Positions 43,938 to 52,045 of a DNA stretch of 64,000 bases are shown one piece after another. The stretch is from Polyangium sp. 15x6 (lineage in GTDB: Bacteria > Myxococcota_A > Polyangia > Polyangiales > Polyangiaceae), in assembly GCF_029960785.1 (NCBI RefSeq), contig NZ_JASBQE010000039.1, positions 1 to 64,000 of the forward strand, in the 5' to 3' direction. A program made the translations under genes and the position numbers. Each line of letters opens with the position of its first letter. Position 1 is the stretch's first letter. The notes below the pieces were generated by a model that saw only the letters and a list, made by a program, of their open reading frames with translations, ran no database searches and was not told the origin of the DNA.

Positions 43938-45115
43938 GCGGGAGCCCCGCGCCGGATCGAGAGCGCGAGCCTGTGATCCTGCTGCTCGGCTGGCGTCGGT
44001 CCGGAAAAACCCGGACGCGGATGCGGTGGAGCCAGTACACCCGCATGGCGCCGGTGACGGCCGAGGGAATCGGGCCTCCGAAGGTGGAGACAGGGGCAAA
44101 CCCGGCGCCGACGGCGGCGGTGACGGAGCATCGGGTCGAAATCGGCGAGCGCGCGGTGCGGGTGATCGACGTGCCGGGGGCGATCGTGGACGCGGCGCGG
44201 GACGAAGCCGGCGCGCTGCGGGATGCGCTGGAGTCGCGGGTCGGTCGAATCGGAGGCATCGTCCTTTGCGTGGCTCCGCCGGTGCCGCCGCGGCGAAGAG
44301 GTCTGGTACCGGGGCACGTGCACCCCTCGCTCGTGCCCGCGTATGGCGACCTCTTCCCGGCTGGCGAAGGCACGGCCGAGCCCGCGGCTGCGCAGGTGGA
44401 GGAGGTGCGCGCGCGGATCGACGCCGTGATGGCGTTCGTGGAGCAACTCGCGGGGCGCATGGGCAAGGACGCGCGCGACGTGCCCATTTCCGTGCAGCTC
44501 AATTTCGCTGATCTCGTCGCGCTCGGGAGCACCGACGACGAGGACGCGGCGGCGCGGGATCGGCTCTTCGCGCAGTATGGTCGCATGCTGCCGGCCGATC
44601 GAGGGGCATTCACGAACCCCGCGCAGATCGAGGCGCGGCGCGCGGAGGCCGCGGCGGTGGACGCCGAGGTATCCGCCCTCGCGACGGACATCGCGGGCTT
44701 CATGCGGGCGCGATGGCCCGGGCACGATCTCTGGTTTTCGGCAGCCGCGAACGTGGAGGATCCGCTCGGGCATCGAAGCGCGGCGGCGGGGCTCGTCTAT
44801 CTCGTCGACCGGACGCTCGGGGAAGAGGCGCTCGCGGAGGCGCGCGCCGAGCGCGAGGAGGCGCGACGGGCGGAAATGGCGCGGCGCGTGGAAGCGCGGC
44901 GGGCGCTGTTGCGGCGCCTCCGGCCGGCGCTCGTCGGGGTGCCGGCGCTGGTCCTCCTTTTGCTGGCCGCGAGCACGGTGACCTGGGGGAGCCGCACGGA
45001 AAATGCCGCTCCGTTGCTGGTTCGTCGCGTGCGATGGTACGCTCAATCTTATCTGGCCCCGGAGGGCCCCGGGCATGGGCCCGGCCCCCGTGCAGCCCGG
45101 ACACGATCGCCATGA
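43934..45115 (+). CDS. GTPase-like P-loop protein with C-terminal membrane anchor
   Basis: 393 residues from ATG 43934 (ATGA overlap). G motifs can be traced: G1 GWRRSGKT (19-26), G3 DVPG (79-82), G4-like NFAD (190-193, in place of NKxD) and G5-like SAA (269-271). A basic helical arm (about 298-330) leads to one membrane helix at 331-350 and a short tail, so the GTPase faces the cytoplasm. The family resembles the GTPases found in NTP-dependent conflict and effector systems of multicellular bacteria, but I cannot place it exactly. The final ATGA overlaps the start of the DUF4157 toxin gene, so all five genes of this run are coupled. Confidence 0.75.
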   Translation: MSGSPAPDREREPVILLLGWRRSGKTRTRMRWSQYTRMAPVTAEGIGPPKVETGANPAPTAAVTEHRVEIGERAVRVIDVPGAIVDAARDEAGALRDALESRVGRIGGIVLCVAPPVPPRRRGLVPGHVHPSLVPAYGDLFPAGEGTAEPAAAQVEEVRARIDAVMAFVEQLAGRMGKDARDVPISVQLNFADLVALGSTDDEDAAARDRLFAQYGRMLPADRGAFTNPAQIEARRAEAAAVDAEVSALATDIAGFMRARWPGHDLWFSAAANVEDPLGHRSAAAGLVYLVDRTLGEEALAEARAEREEARRAEMARRVEARRALLRRLRPALVGVPALVLLLLAASTVTWGSRTENAAPLLVRRVRWYAQSYLAPEGPGHGPGPRAARTRSP

Positions 45116-46320
45116 GCCCGAAACAACGCGTCATTCAGGCGTGTTATCCCGCCAATCGTATCCCGGCCGCGATGCTGGCGCAGGCCTTTTTCCGGCCGCA
45201 CGCGACGAGACCGCCGCACGCCGCCAAGGCCATCCAGCGAAGCACGACGTCCCTGCCCCCGCATCCAGCCACGGTGGCGCAACGAAAAAGCATGGCTCCG
45301 GGGCCCGCCGAACGTCCGCCCCACGCCGCGACGCGCGGCGCCCCGCTGCAAAGGCGCGCCGCGGACGAATCGGCCACCGTCGACCCGGCGCAGCCCTCGG
45401 GCGTGCACGCCTTCCAGCCTCCGACGGGTTTCCTCGAAGGCAAGCCGGCGCGGGAGGGGCAGTCTCTGCCGCCCTCGGTGCTTCGAAAAATGGAAACCTT
45501 CTTCGAGGCCGATTTCTCCGATGTGCGGGTCCACGTCGGCGGCGAGGCGGCGTCGATCGGGGCGATCGCGTTCACGCTGGGCACCGACATCCATTTTGCG
45601 CCCGGGTTTTACGAGCCACACACGGCGCGAGGGCAAGAGCTCCTCGGGCACGAGCTGACGCACGTGGTGCAGCAGCGTGAGGGGCGGGTGGCGAACCCGC
45701 TGGGCGACGGAATCGCCGTGGTGCAGGATTTCGAGCTGGAGGCGGAGGCGGATCGCATGGGGAGGGCGGTGGCCACGGGGCAACCCAAGATGGCGGCGAA
45801 TGCGCGCCCCTTCCCCGCCTTCGGGCCGCCGGCGCAGAACGTCGGTCCGCTGCAAATGCGGGCGGCGCAGGCGAAGGGCGCGGGATACCGGCTCATCTTC
45901 GGGACGTACATGCACGAGAACGAGAGCCTCCCGGAGCCGCTCGCCGGCCATAGCTTCGTCGCGCTCGAGGAGCCGACCGGTGAACGGCACGCCTTCGGTT
46001 TTTCGCCCCGGAATTACGGCTCGTACGATCCGCACCGGGACCTCGGCAAGCTCATGTCGGGCGTCCCCGGCGTCGTGCACGATGATGGATCGGCCTTCGA
46101 GAAGCCCGGGGTGCGGCTCAAGGAGTATCCCATCGACGCGGCGCAGGCGCAGGCGGCGATGGCGAAGGTGGCCGAGTATCAGTCGGGGCGGCACCGGTTC
46201 AATCTGCAATCGAAGCAATGCTCGGCCTTCGCGCTCGACGTGCTCCGCGCGGCCGACGTGAAGACGCCCGTGAGCGGATCCACGCGCGGGCCGCGCGACG
46301 TGTACGAGAAGCTGCGATGA
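45112..46320 (+). CDS. DUF4157 metallopeptidase-like protein with permuted papain-like toxin domain
   Basis: 402 residues from ATG 45112. The N-terminal 80 residues hold PPHPATV-type repeats (three, two of them degraded). The DUF4157 domain spans about 95-245, with FFEADFSDVRVHVG and the zinc motif HELTH (H180, E181, H184). This domain is typical of proteins loaded into contractile injection systems. The C-terminal domain (about 255-402) shows AGHSFVALE (H280) and, 90 residues later, KQCSAFALDVL (C370). That His-before-Cys order is typical of permuted NlpC/P60 or LRAT-like papain folds, so an amidase, protease or acyltransferase toxin is likely. No immunity gene is recognisable beside it. Confidence 0.8.
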   Translation: MSPKQRVIQACYPANRIPAAMLAQAFFRPHATRPPHAAKAIQRSTTSLPPHPATVAQRKSMAPGPAERPPHAATRGAPLQRRAADESATVDPAQPSGVHAFQPPTGFLEGKPAREGQSLPPSVLRKMETFFEADFSDVRVHVGGEAASIGAIAFTLGTDIHFAPGFYEPHTARGQELLGHELTHVVQQREGRVANPLGDGIAVVQDFELEAEADRMGRAVATGQPKMAANARPFPAFGPPAQNVGPLQMRAAQAKGAGYRLIFGTYMHENESLPEPLAGHSFVALEEPTGERHAFGFSPRNYGSYDPHRDLGKLMSGVPGVVHDDGSAFEKPGVRLKEYPIDAAQAQAAMAKVAEYQSGRHRFNLQSKQCSAFALDVLRAADVKTPVSGSTRGPRDVYEKLR

Positions 46321-46356
46321 GGTTTTCCCGAGGGTAACGACGCGGAGGAGGCGGCG

Positions 46357-47100
46357 ATGGCGAACGGCGAGGGCGAGGGGAAAAAGCAGCGAGGGCCGCA
46401 CCCGGCCACGGTGCAGCGAAAAACGACGGCGACGCAGCCCGCAAAACGGCCGAGCAGGCCGCCGCACCCGGCCACGGTTCAAAAGAAGCCGGCCGCGAAG
46501 GCCGGCGCGCGCAAGGAGCGTCCGCCGCACCCGGCCACGGTGCAACGAAAAGCGTCCGCACCCGGCGGCGCGCGCAAGGAGCGGCCCCCGCATCCGGCCA
46601 CAGTGGCCCGGACAAACGGCTCCGGGGCCGCGCAACGCCTCTCGGCGACCGGCAAAACCGGCGCGCTCACGCTTGCGTCCGGCTCGGCGCTCTATCATGC
46701 GACGAGTTATGCCGGGCTCAGCGTCCTTTTGCGGGCGGGGATCGGGGCCAGCGTGAACGGGCGAACGGGCTCGGCGTTCCCCACGTCGACCGCGCTCGAC
46801 GCCGGGCGCGCGGGCTCGGGCGGGCCTTCGGCGGTGCTGGAGCTGCGGACGACGCGTGCGTTGCAAGGCGGTCGTGACACGCCGGCACAGCCGAAGATCG
46901 CGGCCCGGGCCGCGCCGGCCGAAGGCGAGACGCCGCCCGATTTCGCCGTCGATCGCCGCGGCTCGCGCGGGGTGCAGTGCAAGCTGCATCCTCGCGCGCT
47001 CGACGCCCTCGAACCCGTGGCCGTGCACCTGCGCGACGCGCGAGGCGCCTGGGCGCGCTTCACGGTCGCGCAGTACCGGGAAATGTCGGGCGCGGGCTGA
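46357..47100 (+). CDS. PHPATVQ-repeat protein with possible ADP-ribosyltransferase-like domain
   Basis: 247 residues from ATG 46357, with GGAGGAGG upstream. Residues 10-90 contain four copies of PHPATVQRK or variants separated by 14-20 basic residues. The C-terminal domain starts about 110 with LYHATSYAGLSVLLRAGI, then a GSAFPTSTALDAGR stretch and an AVLELRTTRAL strand. This resembles the YHGTS/H-Y-[E] arrangement of ADP-ribosyltransferase and RNA 2'-phosphotransferase folds, but the catalytic Glu is not certain. It shares its repeats with the DUF4157 protein 37 bp upstream, so both probably use the same carrier or processing route. Confidence 0.65.
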   Translation: MANGEGEGKKQRGPHPATVQRKTTATQPAKRPSRPPHPATVQKKPAAKAGARKERPPHPATVQRKASAPGGARKERPPHPATVARTNGSGAAQRLSATGKTGALTLASGSALYHATSYAGLSVLLRAGIGASVNGRTGSAFPTSTALDAGRAGSGGPSAVLELRTTRALQGGRDTPAQPKIAARAAPAEGETPPDFAVDRRGSRGVQCKLHPRALDALEPVAVHLRDARGAWARFTVAQYREMSGAG

Positions 47101-47156
47101 ACCGCTGCCGCGCCCTTGCCTCGGCGCTCCGGCTTCTTCACCATGCGCTCCCGCAC

Positions 47157-47891
47157 ATGGCGTCGCTCGAAGACATCACCAGGCGCTACTACGAGACGAC
47201 GGCCTCGCGTGGCCATCGCCCGACCGCGGAGTACTACAAAACGAGCGCCGCGGGCCTCCTGCGCCGCCTCGGGTCTTGGCTCCCCGAAGATCGCACGACG
47301 CCGTGCATCGACCTCGCGTGCGGCTGCGGCGAGCTCATCTACGCGCTCGAGCAGCGCGGGTTCGCGCGTACGCACGGCGTCGACCTCTGTGTCGAGGAGC
47401 TCGACGAAGCCCGGAAGTTCGTGCGCGGCGAGCTCGTCGTCGGCGACGTGATCGACCACCTCGCCGCGCAACGCGAGGGCGCCTACGGCTTCGTGACGGC
47501 TTTCAACATCGTCGAGCACCTGCCCAAGGATCGACTCATCGACTTCTTTCGCGAGGCGCATCGCGTGCTGCGTCCCGGCGGCGCGCTCGTGGGCATGGTG
47601 CCGAACGCCGTCTCTCCGTTCGGCGCGGCGGCGCGATACTGGGACATCACGCATCAGATCGCGTTCACGCCGAACAGCATCACGCAGCTCGCGGCGATGA
47701 CGGGCTGGGGTGACCGCGCGGAGTTCCGCGAGTGCGGCCCGGTGCCGTACGGCGTGAAGAGCGCGATCCGGTACGTCGCATGGCGAGCGCTGCGCGGCGC
47801 GATCGAGGCGTGGTTTCTCGTGGAAAACGGGGCGACGCGCGGCGGGATTTATTCGTCGGACATGCTCTTCCGGCTGCGGAAGGAATCCTGA
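47157..47891 (+). CDS. Class I SAM-dependent methyltransferase
   Basis: 244 residues from ATG 47157. Motif I is CIDLACGCGEL, with the acidic residue of motif II in HGVDLC, then DVIDHL, FNIVEHL (motif IV-like) and the HRVLRPGGALVGMV segment. It is the first gene of the surface-polysaccharide run and lies 6 bp before the CgeB-like gene. An O-methylation of a sugar or lipid carrier is the likeliest role; the substrate cannot be read from sequence. Confidence 0.88.
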   Translation: MASLEDITRRYYETTASRGHRPTAEYYKTSAAGLLRRLGSWLPEDRTTPCIDLACGCGELIYALEQRGFARTHGVDLCVEELDEARKFVRGELVVGDVIDHLAAQREGAYGFVTAFNIVEHLPKDRLIDFFREAHRVLRPGGALVGMVPNAVSPFGAAARYWDITHQIAFTPNSITQLAAMTGWGDRAEFRECGPVPYGVKSAIRYVAWRALRGAIEAWFLVENGATRGGIYSSDMLFRLRKES

Positions 47892-47897
47892 GAAGCC

Positions 47898-48878
47898 ATG
47901 CGTATCCTCGTCCTCGGCCCCCGATTCGCGGACGGCTTTGCCGACAACGTCGCCGAGACGCTCGTCGAGATGGGCCACGAGGTCCTCGGGGCGGAGGAGG
48001 TCGATCACGCTGCGTACTGGTCGGTCCCTCGGCGCGCGCTGCGCATGGTGGAGGAGCGCGTCTTCGGGGACGCGCCTTTGCCGCAGGATCGCAAGCTCCT
48101 GCGCCTCGTCACGGATCGACGTCCCGACGTCTTGCTCGCGCTCACGTGGGACGTGCACCCGGAGATCCTCGACGCGCTCGGCCGCTTCGTGTCGGGGCGG
48201 CGTATTCTCTGGTGGGGCGACGCGCCCGCGAACAGCCGCAGGTTCGGGCTCGTGAATCCCTTCTGGGACAAGGTGTACGTCAAGGATCCGGACGCCGTGA
48301 AAAAGCTCCGGCTCGCGGGCAAGGAGTGCGCGCTCCTGCACGAGGCGATGAATCCGAGGTGGCATCGGCCGCTCGCGAAGCAAACGAGTGATGCCGTGGT
48401 CGTCGCTGGAAACTATTATGCCTTCCGACAAGCCGTCCTCCTGCGGCTGCTCCGCGACGGCGCGCGGCTCGAACTCTACGGCACCGAGCCACCGCCCTGG
48501 TCGGCGAAGGAGATCCGGGCGAGTTTTTCCGGAAAATACGTCGTCCGCGAGGAGAAGAGCCGCGTGTTCGGGGCGGGAATGGCCTGCCTGAATACGTTCG
48601 CGCTGGCGGAGGGCAATTCGCTGAATTGCCGCGCGTTCGAGATCGCGGGCGCCGGCGGACTCCAGCTCGTGGAGTTCCGGCCGACGCTGCTCCAGTGCTT
48701 CGAGCCGGGGAAAGAGGTGCTCACCTTCGAGACGTACGAGGAGCTCCGAGGCCACCTCGAACACGCGCGACGCTTCCCGGCCGACATGCTCGCGATCCGC
48801 GAGGCCGGCGCGCGGCGCGCCCTCGCCGAGCACACGTATCGGCACAGGCTCGAAACCATCCTCGCGGATATCGCCTGA
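47898..48878 (+). CDS. CgeB-like glycosyltransferase
   Basis: 326 residues. A Rossmann start RILVLGPRFADGF is followed by the N-terminal domain ending ILWWGDAPA, then the C-terminal domain with FSGKYVV and the CgeB signature region CLNTFALAEGNSLNCRAFEIAGAGGLQ (split here). That region carries the sugar-nucleotide binding acidic residue (FEIAG). CgeB and related Glyco_trans_1_2 proteins transfer sugars onto spore or envelope glycans. It is followed 8 bp later by a GT4 enzyme. Confidence 0.85.
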   Translation: MRILVLGPRFADGFADNVAETLVEMGHEVLGAEEVDHAAYWSVPRRALRMVEERVFGDAPLPQDRKLLRLVTDRRPDVLLALTWDVHPEILDALGRFVSGRRILWWGDAPANSRRFGLVNPFWDKVYVKDPDAVKKLRLAGKECALLHEAMNPRWHRPLAKQTSDAVVVAGNYYAFRQAVLLRLLRDGARLELYGTEPPPWSAKEIRASFSGKYVVREEKSRVFGAGMACLNTFALAEGNSLNCRAFEIAGAGGLQLVEFRPTLLQCFEPGKEVLTFETYEELRGHLEHARRFPADMLAIREAGARRALAEHTYRHRLETILADIA

Positions 48879-48886
48879 CGTTTTTC

Positions 48887-50038
48887 ATGGCCCTCCGCGT
48901 CCTCCACGTCATTCCGAGCTTCTGGCCCGCGACGCGGTATGGCGGACCGATCGAAGGCGTCCTCCGGCTTTGCCAGCGCCTTCTCCGCCTCGGCGTGACG
49001 GTCGAGGTCGTCACGACGGACGCCGACGGCGCGGGGGATCTGCCCGTGCCCCACGCGGAGAAGACGCTCGCCGAGGGCGTGCCCGTTCGTTATTTTCCGC
49101 GCAGGCCCCGTACACGATTCGCGTTCTCCGCGCCCCTCGCGCTTCATCTCGCCCGGGAAATCCCGCGGTGGGATCTGATCCACGTCACGGCCCTGTTCTC
49201 CTTTTCCTCGGCCGCGGCCATGGCCCTCGCCCGGCGCGCGGCCGTGCCCGCCGTGCTCTCGCCCCAGGGCACGCTCATGCCCTGGGCCATCGGCTCGAAG
49301 CGCTGGAAAAAGGCGCCCTATTTCGAGCTCGTCGAACGGAAGAACGTGCTCTCCGCCGCGGGCGTGCACGCGACGAGTGACGAGGAGGCACGCGAGATCC
49401 TCCGCCACGTCCCCGGCGCGCGAACGTTCGTCGTGCCAAACGGCGTCGATCTGCCCGACGTGCTTGCCGACGTGCCGCGCGAAAGGGCACGGATCGTCTT
49501 TCTGGGCCGCATTCATCCGGTCAAAGGGTTCGACGTGCTCGTGCCTGCGCTCGCCCGCGTCGCGGCCGTGATGCCCGAGGTGGAGACGCTCGTCGCCGGG
49601 CCGGACGAGGACGGCGAACAGGCGCGCGTCGAGGCGCTCCTCACCCGCGTCACGCCCCGCCCCCGCGTGCGGTTTCTCGGGCCTGTGTACGTGAAAGACA
49701 AACTCGCGCTGCTCGCGTCGGCCACGGTCCTCGTGCTGCCCTCGCACGGCGAGAACTTCGGCATCGTGGTCGCCGAGGCGCTCGCCGCTGGGACGCCCGT
49801 CGTCGTGAGCAAGGCTTGTCCCTGGAAGATTTTGGAAGAGCGCGGCGCGGGCGCCTGGGTCGAGAATACGCCTGAGCGGATCGCCGAGGCGTTGCTTTCG
49901 ATCCTCGAAGACCCCGCGCGCGCCCGGCGCATGGGGGAAGCGGGGCGCGCCGTGGCCGCGGGGTTCGGCTGGGACGCTATTGCAAAGCAGATGCTCGGGC
50001 ATTACGAGGCGATCGTCGCCGGCGAGAGGCGACCATGA
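48887..50038 (+). CDS. GT4 family glycosyltransferase
   Basis: 383 residues from ATG 48887. The GT-B fold is plain: N-terminal VLHVIPSFWPATRYGGP with the acceptor-side GG, the SPQGTLMPWA loop, the linker IVFLGRIHPVKG, and the donor site LPSHGENFGIVVAEALAAGTPVV with the ExxxxxxxE motif of retaining transferases. It acts on the cytoplasmic face with a nucleotide sugar. The stop overlaps the start of the Alg14-like gene (ATGA). Confidence 0.92.
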   Translation: MALRVLHVIPSFWPATRYGGPIEGVLRLCQRLLRLGVTVEVVTTDADGAGDLPVPHAEKTLAEGVPVRYFPRRPRTRFAFSAPLALHLAREIPRWDLIHVTALFSFSSAAAMALARRAAVPAVLSPQGTLMPWAIGSKRWKKAPYFELVERKNVLSAAGVHATSDEEAREILRHVPGARTFVVPNGVDLPDVLADVPRERARIVFLGRIHPVKGFDVLVPALARVAAVMPEVETLVAGPDEDGEQARVEALLTRVTPRPRVRFLGPVYVKDKLALLASATVLVLPSHGENFGIVVAEALAAGTPVVVSKACPWKILEERGAGAWVENTPERIAEALLSILEDPARARRMGEAGRAVAAGFGWDAIAKQMLGHYEAIVAGERRP

Positions 50039-50481
50039 AAATCCTCGTCGTCTCCTCGGTGGGCGGTCACCTGACCGAGATCATGCAGCTCGCTCCTGTC
50101 CTCGCGGGTCACGAGGTCGTCCTGGTCCTCAACGACGAGGCCGCATTGCCCGATTTCCCGTTTGCCCGGGTCTACCGCATCGCGCACGCCGAGCGGGACG
50201 TCCGCGTGCTCTGGAACCTGCTCGAAGCCGCGCGGATCCTGCGCCACGAGGAGCCCGACATCGTGCTCTCGGCCGGCGCGGGGCCGGCGGTCCCGGTCGC
50301 GCTCGTGGCGCGGATGGGCACGCGGGCGCGGGTCGTGTTCGTGGAGACGGCCGCGGCGATCGTCCGCCCGACGCTCACGGGTCGGCTGATGGCGCCCCTC
50401 GCGCACCGGTTCTTTTATCAATGGGACACGCTCGCGCGGTTCTTCCCGCGGGCCGAGAAGGCGAGCATTCATTTCGGATGA
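50035..50481 (+). CDS. Alg14-like subunit of a two-component UDP-sugar transferase
   Basis: 148 residues from ATG 50035. It starts with KILVVSSVGGHLTEIMQL, the SxGGHxxE motif of Alg14/PssD/EpsE-like proteins, and has the LSAGAGPAVPVALVARM motif in the second half. It forms the acceptor-binding N-terminal half of a split GT28-type enzyme and recruits the Alg13-like catalytic half. The stop overlaps the partner's start (ATGA), as usual for this pair. Confidence 0.88.
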   Translation: MKILVVSSVGGHLTEIMQLAPVLAGHEVVLVLNDEAALPDFPFARVYRIAHAERDVRVLWNLLEAARILRHEEPDIVLSAGAGPAVPVALVARMGTRARVVFVETAAAIVRPTLTGRLMAPLAHRFFYQWDTLARFFPRAEKASIHFG

Positions 50482-51056
50482 GGATCTTCGTCACCGTCGG
50501 AAATGCGCTCGTCCCCTTCGACCGGCTCCTCCGCTGGGTCGACGAGGCCACGTCCGCGCTCGACGTGCCCGTCGAAGGGCTTTGCCAGCACGGCCCGAGT
50601 GAGGTTCGTCCGCGCGCGCTCACGCCGCGCGAGCACCTCTCGCGCGCGGAATTCGAGATCGAAATGAATCGGGCCGACGTGGTCGTCTGCCACGCGGGCG
50701 TCGGCACGCTCTCCGATGCCCTTCGCCGCGGCCATCGCCCGATCGTCGCCGCGCGCCGCGCCGGGTTTGGCGAGATCGTCAACGATCATCAGCTCGAAAT
50801 CGTCGCCGCCCTGGGACATGAAGGGCGCATCGAAGTCGCGGAGGATGCCGGCTCCCTTCGTGCGGCGCTCCTGCGGTATGCGCGGGGCGAGGCGCGGCGT
50901 GGTCCTCCGCGGGACGAGGATCCTGCGAGGCTCCTGCCCGTGGCCCGCGCGATCGCCGAAGGTCCCGCCCGCGCGCGCCCGCCGCGGCTCGGAAAACTCG
51001 CCATGGACGCGCTCGCCGCGCTGGGTCCGCGGCTCGATCGGCTGCGCGTGCGATGA
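50478..51056 (+). CDS. Alg13-like catalytic subunit of a two-component UDP-sugar transferase
   Basis: 192 residues from ATG 50478. IFVTVGNALVPFDRLLRWVD matches the family start (VTVGTxxxPFDRL), and CHAGVGTLSDALRRGHRPIVAAR is the UDP-sugar binding loop of GT28 C-terminal domains. With the preceding subunit it should add the second or third sugar of the repeat unit at the membrane. The last 35 residues are a basic extension not needed for the fold. Confidence 0.88.
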   Translation: MRIFVTVGNALVPFDRLLRWVDEATSALDVPVEGLCQHGPSEVRPRALTPREHLSRAEFEIEMNRADVVVCHAGVGTLSDALRRGHRPIVAARRAGFGEIVNDHQLEIVAALGHEGRIEVAEDAGSLRAALLRYARGEARRGPPRDEDPARLLPVARAIAEGPARARPPRLGKLAMDALAALGPRLDRLRVR

Positions 51057-51105
51057 AACCGCGCGCTTGCCCCCGCGCCGCGCTCCCGCTACGTTCGGCG
51101 GCGCG

Positions 51106-51987
51106 ATGAGCATGACCCGCGAAAACGCGCGTTCCGCGTGCCGGATCTGCGGGGCGCGTGGAGCGCCGGAGGAATCCTTCGAGGAGATCGCCTGTTTCCG
51201 CTGCGCCACCTGCGGCACCGTGCAATCGAACGTTCTGCCAACGGTAGAAGAACTGGCCCGACATTACGCAGGTTTTTCCGAGAGCTACACGGCCGGCATG
51301 GGCGCCGAGCGGTTCGCCCGCGAGATGCCGAAGCGTCACGCCGCGAAGCTCGCGCTGGCGCGTCGTCACCAGCCCCGAGGCCGCCTGCTCGACGTCGGCT
51401 GCGGCGAAGGCGGGTTCCTCTCGCAGGCCCTCGAAGCCGGCTTCGATGCCGTCGGGTGCGATTACTCCGTGCGGAAGGAATATCCGCCTGGCGTAAAGGT
51501 TTTTCCGGGCAATCTCGACGCCGAGGGCGGGCTGCCGTTCGAGGACGAAAGCTTCGACGCCGTCACATCCTGGGCCGTGATCGAGCACGTCCGCGACCCG
51601 CACGCCGCGATGCGCGAGGTGCGCCGCGTTCTCAAGCCCGGTGGTTTCTTCTTTTGCGATACGCCCCTCTGCGGCGACGCCTCGGAGCGCGACGTCGCGG
51701 CGCGCTCGCACTGGTTCTGCCCGCCCGAGCACATTCACGTCTTCTCGTACGGGTCGCTCTCGCGCCTCGTCTGGGCCGCGGGCCTCGACGTCGTGTATTC
51801 GACGCCCTCGTTCGAGCGCTCGGCGCCGAGGTACGTGGCGCGGCGCCTGCGAAACGTGCTGGTCGGCGTCGTCCTCGGGCGCGCGCTGCGCCATTTCGAC
51901 CCGGGCGCGTGGGAGCGCCGCAGGCAGAGCGTGGTCACGCAGATCGGGGACATCCAGCTCCTCGTCGCGCAGAAGCCGCGGACCTGA
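51106..51987 (+). CDS. Zinc-ribbon-containing SAM methyltransferase
   Basis: 293 residues from ATG 51106. A four-Cys zinc ribbon at the N-terminus (CRICG at 12-16 and CATCG at about 33-37) precedes a class I methyltransferase with LLDVGCGEGGFL, GCDYS, and SWAVIEHVRDP and VRRVLKPGGFF. This ribbon-plus-methyltransferase layout is common in sugar C- or O-methyltransferases of polysaccharide and antibiotic loci. It follows the Alg13-like gene by 49 bp. Confidence 0.88.
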   Translation: MSMTRENARSACRICGARGAPEESFEEIACFRCATCGTVQSNVLPTVEELARHYAGFSESYTAGMGAERFAREMPKRHAAKLALARRHQPRGRLLDVGCGEGGFLSQALEAGFDAVGCDYSVRKEYPPGVKVFPGNLDAEGGLPFEDESFDAVTSWAVIEHVRDPHAAMREVRRVLKPGGFFFCDTPLCGDASERDVAARSHWFCPPEHIHVFSYGSLSRLVWAAGLDVVYSTPSFERSAPRYVARRLRNVLVGVVLGRALRHFDPGAWERRRQSVVTQIGDIQLLVAQKPRT

Positions 51988-52045
51988 CCGTGCCGCCCGC
52001 TTGCCCCGCGGCCGATGGGCCGCTAGTTTCATCGGAGCTTCTGGC

